Notes: generated by a model not told the origin, from the sequence alone. DNA of 64,000 bases from Pseudomonas sp. S30 (GCF_016518545.1 NZ_JACVTO010000001.1:545299-609298), one strand, 5' to 3'. Numbered from the stretch's first letter, positions 51,224 through 60,536 are shown. Made by a program: numbers and translations.

Positions 51224-52558
51224 ATGAAGTCCCTCGCCATGCCCGAATTGCTGGCCCCTGCCGGCTCGCTGAAGACCCTGCGCTACGCCTTCGCCTATGG
51301 CGCCGATGCCGTCTACGCCGGCCAGCCGCGCTACAGCCTGAGGGTGCGCAACAACGAATTCGACCATGCCAAGCTTGCGCTGGGGATCCAGGAAGCTCAC
51401 CTGCTGGGAAAACGCTTCTACGTGGTGGTGAACATCGCGCCCCACAACGCCAAGCTCAAGACCTTCCTCAAGGACCTTGAGCCAGTGATCCAGATGGCAC
51501 CGGATGCGCTGATCATGTCCGATCCTGGCTTGATCATGCTGGTGCGTCAGCACTTCCCGAACATGCCGGTGCATCTCTCGGTGCAGGCCAACAGCGTGAA
51601 CTGGGCCAGCGTGAAGTTCTGGCAGCAGTTGGGGCTGAGTCGGGTGATTCTGTCGCGGGAGCTATCGTTGGAGGAAATCGAGGAAATCCGCCGGGAGGTG
51701 CCCGAAATGGAACTCGAAGTGTTCGTGCACGGTGCGCTGTGCATGGCCTACTCCGGCCGCTGTCTGCTGTCGGGCTACCTGAACCGGCGCGATGCCAATC
51801 AAGGTAGCTGTACCAATGCCTGTCGCTGGAAGTACCAGGCCAGCCCGGCGCGCGAGGATGCCGCAGGTGACATCGTGCGCGAGTTCGAGCCAACCCTGGG
51901 CCTAGGTGAGCCAACCGAGCAGGTGTTCCTGCTCCAGGAACAGAACCGCCCCGACGAGCAGATGCCCGCTTTCGAGGACGAGCACGGCACCTACATCATG
52001 AATGCCAAGGACCTGCGTGCCGTGCAGCACGTGGAGCGCCTGACGCACATGGGCGTGCATTCGCTGAAGATCGAAGGCCGCACCAAGTCGCATTTCTACT
52101 GCGCCCGAGCCGTACAGGCGTACCGTCGCGCCATCGATGACGCAGTAGCCGGACGACCGTTCGATCGTGGCTTGATGGACGACCTCGAATCGCTTGCCCA
52201 GCGTGGCTACACCGAAGGCTTCCTGCGTCGCCACGTGCATGATGAATACCAGAACTACCAGCGCGGCCACTCGGTTTCGCAGCGTCATCAATTCGTCGGC
52301 GAGCTGACCGGACAGCGCATCGACGGCCTGGCCGAGGTCAGGGTCAAGAATCGGTTCGCGGTCGGCGATACGCTCGAACTGATGACGCCGCAGGGCAACT
52401 ACGTCTTTACCCTCGACCGCCTGGGCGATGACCGCGGCCGCGCCATCGAGGTCGCTCCGGGCGATGGGCATGTGGTGTACCTGCCAGTGCCTGAGCAGGT
52501 TGCGCTGGCGTATGGCCTGTTGATGCGCGAACTGGCACCCGTGAAGGACGCCGACTGA
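51224..52558 (+). CDS. trhP: tRNA uridine-5-hydroxylation protein (U32 peptidase-like, YegQ/TrhP)
   Basis: The 444-residue protein has the U32 fold: MPELLAPAGSLKTLRYAFAY, then LSVQANSVNWASVKFWQQLG. The Cys signature CMAYSGRCLLSGYLN plus NACRWKY is thought to hold an Fe-S cluster. Orthologues take part in prephenate-dependent hydroxylation of wobble uridine-34 in some tRNAs. The C-terminal TrhP-specific barrel (RHQFVGELTGQRIDGLAEV) is present, so it is YegQ rather than the related UbiU/V. The ATG at 51224 is preferred over 51170. Confidence 0.93.
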   Translation: MKSLAMPELLAPAGSLKTLRYAFAYGADAVYAGQPRYSLRVRNNEFDHAKLALGIQEAHLLGKRFYVVVNIAPHNAKLKTFLKDLEPVIQMAPDALIMSDPGLIMLVRQHFPNMPVHLSVQANSVNWASVKFWQQLGLSRVILSRELSLEEIEEIRREVPEMELEVFVHGALCMAYSGRCLLSGYLNRRDANQGSCTNACRWKYQASPAREDAAGDIVREFEPTLGLGEPTEQVFLLQEQNRPDEQMPAFEDEHGTYIMNAKDLRAVQHVERLTHMGVHSLKIEGRTKSHFYCARAVQAYRRAIDDAVAGRPFDRGLMDDLESLAQRGYTEGFLRRHVHDEYQNYQRGHSVSQRHQFVGELTGQRIDGLAEVRVKNRFAVGDTLELMTPQGNYVFTLDRLGDDRGRAIEVAPGDGHVVYLPVPEQVALAYGLLMRELAPVKDAD

Positions 52559-52669
52559 CGACACTGTCACCTTCGCTTCAGCTAGCTGTCAGCCTGAGTG
52601 GTGCAGGCTAGGTGTTTGCTATCCTGCCGCCGAGGCCGCCGTGCGGCCTATTGATCGAGGAGTCCGTTC

Positions 52670-53098
52670 ATGCCCCGTTACACCCTCTTGACCTATGCCC
52701 TGCTGGCCTTCGGTGGCCTGGCTCACGCCAGCCAGACGATCGACGTCTACCGCGACCCCAATTGCGGCTGCTGCAAGCAGTGGATCAGCCACCTGCGCGA
52801 TCAGGGCTTCAGCATCAACGACCATGTCGAGTCGAACATGAGTGCAGTGAAGCAGCGTCTTGGCGTAGCGCCGCGATTGGCGTCCTGTCATACCGGAGTC
52901 ATCGATGGCAAGTTCGTCGAGGGACACGTACCGGTCGAACAGGTTCGGCAACTCGCCCAACGCGACGACCTGGCCGGTATCGCGGTGCCGGGCATGCCCC
53001 TGGGCTCGCCTGGCATGGAAATGGGCGGGCGCAAGGACCGCTACCAGGTGATAGGCGTGAGCCGTGATGGGCAGGACAGCGTAGTCGCCCAATACTGA
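52670..53098 (+). CDS. DUF411 periplasmic metal-binding protein
   Basis: The 142-residue precursor has a signal peptide (MPRYTLLTYALLAFGGLAHA) and the DUF411 domain: VYRDPNCGCCKQWISHL, then LASCHTGVIDGKFVEGHVP and MPLGSPGMEMG. The CGCC cysteines and the Met-rich segment suggest copper binding in the periplasm. It overlaps the next gene in TGATG and follows trhP by 110 bases. A copper-handling role is inferred from the motif, not from neighbouring copper genes. Confidence 0.9.
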   Translation: MPRYTLLTYALLAFGGLAHASQTIDVYRDPNCGCCKQWISHLRDQGFSINDHVESNMSAVKQRLGVAPRLASCHTGVIDGKFVEGHVPVEQVRQLAQRDDLAGIAVPGMPLGSPGMEMGGRKDRYQVIGVSRDGQDSVVAQY

Positions 53099-53535
53099 TG
53101 CTCAGCCTGCTGGTACTCTTTCTCAGTGCCCTTGGTGCCGCGACGCTCTTGCCATTGCAGTCGGAGGCCGTACTGGTCGGCCTGCTGCTTCGCGAGCCCG
53201 GCGACTGGCTCATCCTGCTGCTGGTGGCGACCTTGGGCAACGTGCTCGGTTCCCTGATCAACTGGCTGTTGGGGCGCGCGGTAGAGCGTCTGCGCGACCG
53301 ACGCTGGTTCCCCTTCAGCCCGGGTCTGCTGCAACGCGCGCAGCGACGCTACCAGCGCTGGGGACAGTGGTCCCTGCTGCTGAGCTGGTTACCGGTGATA
53401 GGCGATCCTCTGACCCTGGTCGCCGGCATCATGCGCGAGCCGTTGTGGCGTTTCCTGCTGCTGGTCACCCTGGCCAAGGCCGGACGCTATCTGGTGCTGG
53501 TACTGATCACACTCGGCGGACTCCAGGCCAACTGA
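53098..53535 (+). CDS. YqaA/DedA-like membrane protein
   Basis: The 145-residue integral membrane protein shares the small SNARE-associated/VTT core of YqaA proteins: LSALGAATLLPLQSEAVLVG, then LVATLGNVLGSLINWLLGRA and FLLLVTLAKAGRYLVLVL. It lies in the inner membrane and is thought to be lipid-related, but its role is unknown. Its ATG overlaps the DUF411 stop (TGATG). Confidence 0.88.
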   Translation: MLSLLVLFLSALGAATLLPLQSEAVLVGLLLREPGDWLILLLVATLGNVLGSLINWLLGRAVERLRDRRWFPFSPGLLQRAQRRYQRWGQWSLLLSWLPVIGDPLTLVAGIMREPLWRFLLLVTLAKAGRYLVLVLITLGGLQAN

Positions 53536-53616
53536 CACCTTCTCGCACGATGCAGGCCCGCGCCCTGCTAGAGTCGCCCTTTCCTACCTGAATTCGAACA
53601 GAACGGAGTCCCTCCC

Positions 53617-54612
53617 ATGTTGCGAGCAACCGTAGTGGCGCTGGCCTGCTGGGCCACCGCCCCGGCCATTGCCGAGCCGTCCCCTTCGTACGGCAGACAA
53701 CTCGAAGGTTTCGCCTACCCTCACCCTCTGCAGCATTTCGAGTTCCAGTCCCAGCGTCAATCCTTGCAGATGGGCTATATGGATGTGCCCGCCCAGGGCA
53801 CCGCCAATGGCCGCAGTGTGGTGCTGATGCATGGCAAGAACTTCTGCGGGGCGACCTGGGAGACCACCATCGGGGCATTGAGCAAGGCGGGGTATCGCGT
53901 GATCGTGCCGGACCAGGTCGGCTTCTGCACATCCAGTAAACCCGACCATTACCAGTACAGCTTCCAGCAACTGGCCGACAATACCCATGCGCTGCTCCAG
54001 CGGCTGGGCGTCGACAAGGTCAGCGTCCTGGGTCACTCCACCGGTGGCATGCTCGCCACCCGCTACGCGCTTATGTACCCGCAGCAGGTGGAGCGTCTGG
54101 CCCTCGTCAACCCCATCGGCCTGGAAGACTGGAAGGCGCTCGGAGTGCCCTATCGTAGGATCGACCAGTGGTACGCCCGCGAGCTTCGACTCACCTCCGA
54201 CAGCGTACGCACCTACGAGCGCAATACCTATTACGTAGGGCGCTGGAAGCCCGAATACGAGCGTTGGGTGCAGATGCTGGCGGGCTTGAACCAGGGTCCG
54301 GGACACGAGGCGGTGGCGTGGAATTCCGCTCTGATCTACGACATGATCTTCACCCAGCCGGTGGTCCACGAATTCCAGAACCTGAAAATGCCCACCCTGT
54401 TGTTGATCGGCGACAAGGACACCACCGCGATCGGCAGCGACATCGCGCCGGCCGAGGTCAAGGCGAAGCTGGGCAACTACGCGGCCCTGGGGCCCGAGGT
54501 CGCCAGGCGCATCCCCCAAGGCACGCTGATCACTTTCCAGGGCCTGGGCCATGCGCCGCAGATCGAGCAGCCGGAACAGTTCCACCAGGCCCTGCTCGGT
54601 TGGCTGAAGTGA
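53617..54612 (+). CDS. Secreted alpha/beta hydrolase
   Basis: The 331-residue protein has a signal peptide (MLRATVVALACWATAPAIAE) and an alpha/beta-hydrolase fold. The oxyanion-hole region is VLMHGKNFCGATWE, the nucleophile Ser is in VLGHSTGGMLATRYALM, and a late His is in FQGLGHAPQIEQPEQFHQAL. It probably hydrolyses an ester, lactone or halide in the periplasm; the substrate cannot be told. GAACGGAG lies upstream of the ATG. Confidence 0.9.
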   Translation: MLRATVVALACWATAPAIAEPSPSYGRQLEGFAYPHPLQHFEFQSQRQSLQMGYMDVPAQGTANGRSVVLMHGKNFCGATWETTIGALSKAGYRVIVPDQVGFCTSSKPDHYQYSFQQLADNTHALLQRLGVDKVSVLGHSTGGMLATRYALMYPQQVERLALVNPIGLEDWKALGVPYRRIDQWYARELRLTSDSVRTYERNTYYVGRWKPEYERWVQMLAGLNQGPGHEAVAWNSALIYDMIFTQPVVHEFQNLKMPTLLLIGDKDTTAIGSDIAPAEVKAKLGNYAALGPEVARRIPQGTLITFQGLGHAPQIEQPEQFHQALLGWLK

Positions 54613-54618
54613 CGAGCG

Positions 54619-55719
54619 TCAGGCGAAACGCTGCAGCTGCATTTCCTGCAACCGGCTGTAGGTCCGGCGAAAGGCGAAGGACAGATACCCTTGGGCATAG
54701 AGCTGTTCCAGGGGCACCTGCGCTTCGAGGTAGAGCACGACGCGGCGGTCGTAGCACTCGTCCACCAGCGCGATGAAACGCCGAACGCTGTCGTCTCTGG
54801 GCGACAGCGCCGGCAGCTCGCGGTCACCTGCAACCACTCGACGGGCGCCATCCTCGGTGCCACGCGCGATACGACCGGGGCGCTGCTCGCCGCCCAGTGC
54901 CGGTACGCCGCTTACAAGAATAGCGTCGTAACGGTCGCACAGCGCCATGAAGTCGAGCGCGGCAAGCGGTCGCTCACAAAGGTGGGCATAGTCGCACCAC
55001 AGCACCCGATCGCTGCGCCGGATGACCTGGAGCTGGCGCGAACCGATCTGCAAGGGCTGCTGACTCGCGTGCGGCTCGCAGGCCAGCTGCCGGAAGACAG
55101 CCTCCAGCGCACATGCCTCATTCGCCTGCGCTACCCAGTAGCGTTGCTTGGGGGTGCCTGGATGCAACCGGTGATCCTGTCTTCCTGCGACGGCCACCTG
55201 TTGCATATGCTGTTCGATGGCCGCGATGGCCGGAAGGAAGCGCTCGCGGTTGAAGCCATCCTGATAGAGTTGATCCGCGGGCTGATTCGAGGTGGCCACG
55301 ACCACTACGCCCAGGTCGAAGAGCGCACTGAACAGACGACCGAGAATGATCGCATCGCCGATGTCGTTGACGAACAGCTCGTCGAAACACAGTACACGGA
55401 TTTCGCCAGCCAGTGCCTGAGCCAGCGCCTGGAGAGGATCGGCCGTTCCACTGAGCTGGAACAGGCGGCGATGTACCCAGGCCATGAAGTGGTGGAAATG
55501 CAGTCGACGTGAAGGCACCTGCAGGCAACGATGGAACAGGTCCATCAGCCAGGTCTTGCCACGACCGACCGGCCCCCACAAATAGACACCACCAGTGCGA
55601 TGCCCACGCTGCACCGCATCGAAGCAGCTCTGCAACGCCGATACGGCCGTGGCCTGGGCGGGGTCTGGTACGAAGTCCTGGCGTTGCAGGGCTTGCTGAT
55701 AGAGGTCGTGCGGCGTCAT
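54619..55719 (-). CDS. AFG1/ZapE-family P-loop ATPase
   Basis: The 366-residue ATPase has Walker A GPVGRGKTWL near residue 55, Walker B VLCFDELFVNDIG, and a sensor segment VVATSNQPADQLYQDGFNR. ZapE is a Z-ring-associated ATPase of late division; the mitochondrial relative Afg1/LACE1 supports protein turnover. The protein is shorter and more divergent than the usual Pseudomonas ZapE, so it may be a second paralogue. The start at 55719 (MTPHDLYQQALQRQ) is preferred; 55746 is possible. Confidence 0.88.
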   Translation of the reverse strand: MTPHDLYQQALQRQDFVPDPAQATAVSALQSCFDAVQRGHRTGGVYLWGPVGRGKTWLMDLFHRCLQVPSRRLHFHHFMAWVHRRLFQLSGTADPLQALAQALAGEIRVLCFDELFVNDIGDAIILGRLFSALFDLGVVVVATSNQPADQLYQDGFNRERFLPAIAAIEQHMQQVAVAGRQDHRLHPGTPKQRYWVAQANEACALEAVFRQLACEPHASQQPLQIGSRQLQVIRRSDRVLWCDYAHLCERPLAALDFMALCDRYDAILVSGVPALGGEQRPGRIARGTEDGARRVVAGDRELPALSPRDDSVRRFIALVDECYDRRVVLYLEAQVPLEQLYAQGYLSFAFRRTYSRLQEMQLQRFA

Positions 55720-55778
55720 GGCGGCGAGCCTGGACAAAGCCGCCATGATAGACCAGTCGGCCCCTCAGGGGTGATGCG

Positions 55779-56927
55779 TCAGCGCTTGTCCAGGCCGACC
55801 TTCAATAGCGCGCCGTCCTTGGCATCGGTCAGCAGGTACAGGTAGCCATCCGGGCCGACGCGCACGTCGCGGATACGCGCCTTGAGCTCGCCCAGCAGAC
55901 GCTCCTCATGAACGATCTTGTCGCCATCGAGCTGCAGGCGGATCAGTTCTTCGGTGGCTAGCGCTCCGATGAACAGGTTGTGATCCCAGGCTTTGAAAGT
56001 CGGGCTGTCGTAGAACGCCATGCCGCTGATACCTGGCGATTTCTCCCAGACATGGTGCGGATCTTCCATGCCATCGACGTGCTTGCCCTTGGCCTCGGGA
56101 ATGGGCTGCATCGAGTAGTCGATGCCGTGAGTGGCGATCGGCCAGCCATAGTTCCTGCCCGCTTTTGGAATGTTGATTTCATCGCCGCCACGCGGTCCGT
56201 GCTCATGGGTCCAGAGCTTGCCAGTCCATGGGTTGAGTGCTGCGCCCTGCTGATTGCGATGCCCGAATGACCAGATTTCCGGCCGGACATTGGCTTGACC
56301 CACGAAAGGGTTGTCCTTGGGCACTTCACCATCCGGCAGGATACGCACCAGTTTGCCCTGCAACTTGTCGAGATCCTGAGCGGTAGAGCGCTGGTTGTTC
56401 TCGCCCAGGGCAATGAACAGGTGACCCTCGCGGTCGAATACCAGTCTCGATCCAAAATGGTTGCCAACCGACAGCTTGGGCTGCTGGCGGAAGATCACGT
56501 TGAAATTCTCCAGCCGCGTGCGGTCCTCTGACAGCTGTCCACGACCGACTGCCGTACCCGCCTTGCCGTCCTTGCCTTCCTCGGCAAAGGAGAGGTAAAC
56601 GGTGCGGTCCTTGGCGAAATCTGGTGAAAGCGCCACGTCGAGCAAGCCGCCCTGCCCTTGCGCCCAGACAACGGGCACGCCGGACAAAGGCGCCCCTACC
56701 TTGCCTTCGGCATTGACGATGCGAAGATTGCCGGGCTTTTCGGTGACCAGCATGTCCTTGCCGCCTGGCAGGAAGGCTAGCGCCCAGGGGTGATCGAGGC
56801 CATCGGCCACGGTGCTGACGGTCAACTGGCCCTCCTCACTGGGCAACTGTCGCTCTTGCGCAGCAGACGCCAATAGTGGGAACAGCGCAGCGGCTGCCAA
56901 TGTTGCCATCCAGGTACGTGGTGTCAT
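55779..56927 (-). CDS. Soluble PQQ-dependent aldose sugar dehydrogenase
   Basis: The 382-residue precursor has a signal peptide (MTPRTWMATLAAAALFPLLA) and a six-bladed propeller. Family blocks include VADGLDHPWALAFLPGGKDM, the catalytic-His region VGNHFGSRLVFDREGHLF, WSFGHRNQQGAALNPWTGKL and the PQQ/calcium region EHGPRGGDEINIPKAGRNY GW. It matches the YliI/aldose dehydrogenase group, which oxidises sugars to lactones in the periplasm. The start at 56927 is taken over 56942. It follows the small Pro-rich gene by 21 bases. Confidence 0.93.
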   Translation of the reverse strand: MTPRTWMATLAAAALFPLLASAAQERQLPSEEGQLTVSTVADGLDHPWALAFLPGGKDMLVTEKPGNLRIVNAEGKVGAPLSGVPVVWAQGQGGLLDVALSPDFAKDRTVYLSFAEEGKDGKAGTAVGRGQLSEDRTRLENFNVIFRQQPKLSVGNHFGSRLVFDREGHLFIALGENNQRSTAQDLDKLQGKLVRILPDGEVPKDNPFVGQANVRPEIWSFGHRNQQGAALNPWTGKLWTHEHGPRGGDEINIPKAGRNYGWPIATHGIDYSMQPIPEAKGKHVDGMEDPHHVWEKSPGISGMAFYDSPTFKAWDHNLFIGALATEELIRLQLDGDKIVHEERLLGELKARIRDVRVGPDGYLYLLTDAKDGALLKVGLDKR

Positions 56928-56948
56928 AAAGGGTCCTTCCATTGGGGG

Positions 56949-57269
56949 TCAAGGTGTGCGCAGCGAATCGCGCGGTGGACGAGTGGGCTCCAGATTCGGA
57001 CGCTCGGGGGCGCGACGCAGGTTGTCTCCGTTGCCGACCCCTCTGTTGTCGAGCGTAGCAGGACGCTCGACAGGCGCCGTGGAAGGTCCGCGCACTGGAG
57101 GCGTGGCCGGAATAGTGCCTTGTCGACTGTTGGGATTGGCTCGCTTGATCGGGCTATTGTAGGGATTGGCAGGGTCAATGGCCGCCAACCTCGGGACCTG
57201 TCCATCGGCAGCGTAGACCGGCATCCCCAGGAGCAGGCTGATAACCATGAGCAACTGTGTAGGTTTCAT
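56949..57269 (-). CDS. Small secreted proline-rich protein
   Basis: The 106-residue product has a signal peptide (MKPTQLLMVISLLLGMPVYA) and a mature part rich in Pro, Arg, Asn and Thr with no predicted globular core, such as APVERPATLDN and RPNLEPTRPPRDS. It is most likely disordered or surface-exposed. It is 21 bases ahead of the sugar dehydrogenase on the same strand, so the two may be co-transcribed. No function is recognised. Confidence 0.7.
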   Translation of the reverse strand: MKPTQLLMVISLLLGMPVYAADGQVPRLAAIDPANPYNSPIKRANPNSRQGTIPATPPVRGPSTAPVERPATLDNRGVGNGDNLRRAPERPNLEPTRPPRDSLRTP

Positions 57270-57313
57270 GAGTCACCTTCAGTACGAAATGTCGGGACTA
57301 AGCATTGGATAGC

Positions 57314-57505
57314 CTAAGCCCCGACAGGTTCGCCACAAAAGCGTGAGGCCGGGATGAGTTGATTCGTGATGTTTCGGGGACCGGTCACCGAGACAAGCGG
57401 CGTGGTCTCCGCCTGCTCCGCTTGGGTGTCGGTAACCATTCGAGACTCAAGGCTGCAGTTCAGGTCACAGACCTGCCACCACTGCTCTGAGAGTCGTGGA
57501 GGCAC
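57314..57505 (-). CDS. Possible small protein, GTG start
   Basis: A 63-codon frame opens at GTG 57505 with a modest AAGG upstream and ends at 57314. The product (SEQWWQVCDLNCSLESRM..., ending FCGEPVGA) has a protein-like composition with paired Trp and three Cys. It lies in an otherwise empty 400-base gap. No family is recognised. It could be a remnant or chance; codon-based or expression data would decide. Confidence 0.35.
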   Translation of the reverse strand: MPPRLSEQWWQVCDLNCSLESRMVTDTQAEQAETTPLVSVTGPRNITNQLIPASRFCGEPVGA

Positions 57506-57668
57506 ACCCTTCCCTGGGTCGGCGAGTAGAAGGCCGGGTATCGCAGGCCATGGTGTGCCGTGCGGCCTTGCAAAACGGTCTGGATGACAGCGCCAAGGGC
57601 GCCCATGCTTTAAACGCTGCGGTGCTTTTGCCAAACTGGTGCTCGTTCCACTGCCAAGGTGCGCCTCG

Positions 57669-58157
57669 ATGACTGCCCTACTTCGCTCCACCCTTCGCCT
57701 GTGCCTGGCCGCTACACTGGCGCTGTCGTTCGTATCCTGCGCGCTGCTCCAGCAACGCGATCCGCTGAACGTCAACGTCATCGGTATCGACCCGCTCCCT
57801 GGCCAGGACCTGGAGCTGCGCATGGCGGTCAAGATCCGAGTGCAGAATCCGAACGAAACGCCTGTGGACTTCGATGGCATCGCGCTCAATCTGGAAGTGA
57901 ACGACCAGCCCTTGGCTGCCGGCGTCAGCGACCAGCGGGGACATATCGGTCGGTACGAGGAAACGGTGATCGTCGTGCCGGTGAGCATCAGCGCATTCTC
58001 GGTCCTGCGCCAGGCGTACGGGCTAGGCCGCACCCAATCGCTGCAGGGCCTGCCCTACGTGCTCCGGGGCAAGCTGGCCGGTGGCCCGCTGGGCACGGTG
58101 CGCTTCGTCGACAAAGGCAAGCTCGACCTGCCTCAGCCAGGCAGCACCGGTTGGTAA
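57669..58157 (+). CDS. LEA type 2 family protein
   Basis: The 162-residue protein has an N-terminal hydrophobic signal (TLRLCLAATLALSFVSCALL) with a Cys at the end that could carry lipid. The beta-sandwich domain has the LEA-2/WHy pattern: LELRMAVKIRVQNPNETPVD, then FDGIALNLEVNDQPLAAGVS and a late GKLAGGPLGTVRFVDKGKL. Such domains are linked to desiccation or stress tolerance and envelope function in bacteria. The ATG at 57669 is preferred; an earlier one at 57639 adds nothing like a signal. Confidence 0.85.
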   Translation: MTALLRSTLRLCLAATLALSFVSCALLQQRDPLNVNVIGIDPLPGQDLELRMAVKIRVQNPNETPVDFDGIALNLEVNDQPLAAGVSDQRGHIGRYEETVIVVPVSISAFSVLRQAYGLGRTQSLQGLPYVLRGKLAGGPLGTVRFVDKGKLDLPQPGSTGW

Positions 58158-58159
58158 GG

Positions 58160-58423
58160 TCAACGGCTGGTGCTGGCAGCGGCCATCATCTTGTTGACCT
58201 CGCTGCGCACCATGTTGGCGAACTCCGGTGGCGACATGCCGCCCAGTTCGGCGCGAACCCACTCGGCCCATTTGCCCTTGCGTCGCGACTTCTCGGCAAT
58301 CAGCCTGCCCGCCTCGGCTTTGGCCTTGCCGAGGTTATTCTGCCACAGTTCGAACAGCCGAGCCTTTTCAGCCTCGATCTGCGCACGCTCGGTGAAGTCT
58401 CTGTTGGCGAGATTGAAACTCAT
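58160..58423 (-). CDS. Small conserved hypothetical protein
   Basis: The 87-residue soluble protein is highly helical and basic: MSFNLANRDFTERAQIEAEK, then LWQNNLGKAKAEAGRLIAEK and AEWVRAELGGMSPPEFANMV. It has no signal peptide. It is convergent with the LEA-2 gene, ending 2 bases after it. No family function is known to me. Confidence 0.78.
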   Translation of the reverse strand: MSFNLANRDFTERAQIEAEKARLFELWQNNLGKAKAEAGRLIAEKSRRKGKWAEWVRAELGGMSPPEFANMVRSEVNKMMAAASTSR

Positions 58424-58550
58424 GGTCTTTCCTGCCGCTTGAAATTGCGCGGTATCTTACACCCTCAGGAGACTGCCCCGCCAAACCCGTGCAACTTTCG
58501 CGGCGCGGCGCTTTCCATTATTAACATCAACCCATCCCAAGGAGGCACTT

Positions 58551-58871
58551 ATGGCCAGGAAATCCAACGCCAATACCGACGTGGAGCAGATCAAGGACCA
58601 GGTCTTCAGCGAACTGCAGTCGCTGATCGAAGAATCGGAAAAGCTTCTGGACAATAGCGCTTCCCTGGTCGGCGAAGAGGCTGACACCCTACGCGCCCAG
58701 CTGGGTCAGAAGTTGAATCAGGCGCGCCAGGCGACCAGCCGTCTGGGCCAGAAGGCTCAGCCGGTGGTGGAGGCCACCGAAGAGCTGATCGGCATCCATC
58801 CCTGGCAGACCGTCGCAATCTCTGCGGGGATCGGACTGGTCGTTGGCCTGCTCCTGGGCCGTCGCCAGTAG
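58551..58871 (+). CDS. ElaB/YqjD-like (DUF883) membrane-anchored protein
   Basis: The 106-residue protein has a long amphipathic helix (MARKSNANTDVEQIKDQVFS... to about 75) and one C-terminal membrane segment (TVAISAGIGLVVGLLLGRRQ). This is the ElaB/YqjD arrangement: a C-tail-anchored inner-membrane protein. E. coli relatives bind ribosomes in stationary phase. AAGGAGG lies before the ATG at 58551. Confidence 0.93.
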   Translation: MARKSNANTDVEQIKDQVFSELQSLIEESEKLLDNSASLVGEEADTLRAQLGQKLNQARQATSRLGQKAQPVVEATEELIGIHPWQTVAISAGIGLVVGLLLGRRQ

Positions 58872-58903
58872 TACCCACCCTCGCTTCAAGGTCCGGAATC
58901 GTC

Positions 58904-59521
58904 TCAGGCGGGCCGGGCCATCGGAATGCCGCTATGGAAGCGCATCTCTACGTCTGCGGAGCTGATCAGCTCCGCTTCCACTTCCCGCACCCTCTCCACG
59001 ACTCGAGCGATGTCGGCTCCTTCACCATACTGGTGTGCCAGCTTCAGATAGCCCTGATAATGCCTGGCCTCACTTTTTAGCAGTCCGTAGTAGAAGGTGC
59101 CCAGCTCATCGTCCAGATGCGGCACCAGGGCTGCGAAGCGCTCACAACTGCGGGCTTCGATGAATGCGCCCACTACAAGGGTGTCGACCAACTTGACCGG
59201 CTCGTGGGCCCGTACCACGCGGCGCAGGCCCGAGGCATAGCGCCCTGCCGACACGGGCCGCAACGGCACGCCGCGGCGCTTCATCAAACGCAGCACTTGC
59301 TCATGGTGCACCAGTTCCTCGCGTGCCAGGCGCGACATCATGTTGATCAGGTCGAGATGAGTGTTGTATTTGGCGATCAGGCTGAGCGCAGTACTGGCCG
59401 CTTTGAACTCGCAGTTCTTGTGGTCGATCAGCAGAGTGTGCTCATCGGCCAATGCAGCTGTGATCCAGGCGTCGGGTGTCGGGCACCCCAGGAAGGCATC
59501 GATTTCAGGGATCAAGGACAT
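58904..59521 (-). CDS. miaE: tRNA-(ms2io6A)37 hydroxylase
   Basis: The 205-residue diiron enzyme is recognisable from the ferritin-like four-helix core: DHKNCEFKAASTALSLIAKY, then MSRLAREELVHHEQVLRLMK and FIEARSCERFAALVPHLDDE, with LLKSEARHYQGYLKLAHQYG. The Glu/His ligands of the diiron site are in these helices. It hydroxylates the isopentenyl side chain of ms2i6A37 in tRNAs that read UNN codons. The length matches Pseudomonas MiaE. Confidence 0.94.
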   Translation of the reverse strand: MSLIPEIDAFLGCPTPDAWITAALADEHTLLIDHKNCEFKAASTALSLIAKYNTHLDLINMMSRLAREELVHHEQVLRLMKRRGVPLRPVSAGRYASGLRRVVRAHEPVKLVDTLVVGAFIEARSCERFAALVPHLDDELGTFYYGLLKSEARHYQGYLKLAHQYGEGADIARVVERVREVEAELISSADVEMRFHSGIPMARPA

Positions 59522-59672
59522 AAGCTCGTGATGGTCAGCAACGCGGGAGCGCGGATTATACCGGCGCTTATGCTGATCTCCAGCCTTTGTGATTGATGCA
59601 CGTCAGGCGCCACCCTCCAGCACGGCAACTATAGTCAAGCATGCACTCTCTTCCACCACAGGAGTATGAGCC

Positions 59673-60536
59673 ATGCAAGCGGTGCGTAGCATTCTTGTCG
59701 TTCTCGACCCCGAGCACGCCCATAGCCGCGCGCTGGCACGTGCCAAGCTGATAGCAGGCGTGACCGGTGCACGTCTGCATTTGCTGATGTGCGATCGCAG
59801 GCGTGACCACGACGCTCTGCTGAGCCTTCTGGTCAGCCAGTTGCACGATGACGGTTACGATCAGGTGAGCCACGAGCAAGCCTGGCACGACACCTTGCAC
59901 GAGTCGATCATCACCGTTCAGCAAGCCGAAGGGTGTGAACTGGTCATCAAGGAACACCGCCCGGACAACCCATTGCGCAAGGCCCTTCTGACACCCAACG
60001 ACTGGAAACTGCTGCGTCATTGTCCCTGCGCGGTGCTGATGGTGAAGAGCGAGCGGCCCTGGAGCGGTGGATCGATACTGGCGGCAGTGGATGTGGGCAA
60101 CAAGGACCAGGATCATCAGCGTCTGCATGCCAGCATCATCGATCATGGCTATACCATCGCCAATCTGGTCAAAGGCGAATTCCACGTGGTCAATGCCTAT
60201 CCTTCACCCATGCTGGCCGCGTCCGACCCGGTTTACCAGCTAAGTGAGAGCATCGAGCGCCACTATCGTGAAGCATGCTCGGCTTTCCAGACGGAATTCG
60301 GGATCGACGAACGGCGCATGCATATTGCCGAAGGCCCTGCCGATGTCTTGATTCCCCATGTCGAGAAACAGATCGATGCCGTGGTGACCATCATCGGAAC
60401 CGTGGCGCGTACCGATCTCTCGGGTGCCTTGATTGGCAATACCGCCGAGGTGGTGCTCGATTCGCTGGAAGGGGACGTGCTGGTGCTCAAGAGCGACGCC
60501 TGCATCGCGCACCTGGAGCCATCGCCAACGGACTGA
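59673..60536 (+). CDS. Double universal stress protein
   Basis: The 287-residue protein holds two UspA domains in tandem. The first starts QAVRSILVVLDPEHAHSRAL, and the second starts near SGGSILAAVDVGNKDQDHQR. The later segment DAVVTIIGTVARTDLSGALI corresponds to the usual nucleotide-binding loop, although it is less glycine-rich than G2xG9G type Usps. It is expected in the cytosol and induced by stress. It lies next to the rRNA operon and is convergent with it. Confidence 0.9.
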   Translation: MQAVRSILVVLDPEHAHSRALARAKLIAGVTGARLHLLMCDRRRDHDALLSLLVSQLHDDGYDQVSHEQAWHDTLHESIITVQQAEGCELVIKEHRPDNPLRKALLTPNDWKLLRHCPCAVLMVKSERPWSGGSILAAVDVGNKDQDHQRLHASIIDHGYTIANLVKGEFHVVNAYPSPMLAASDPVYQLSESIERHYREACSAFQTEFGIDERRMHIAEGPADVLIPHVEKQIDAVVTIIGTVARTDLSGALIGNTAEVVLDSLEGDVLVLKSDACIAHLEPSPTD

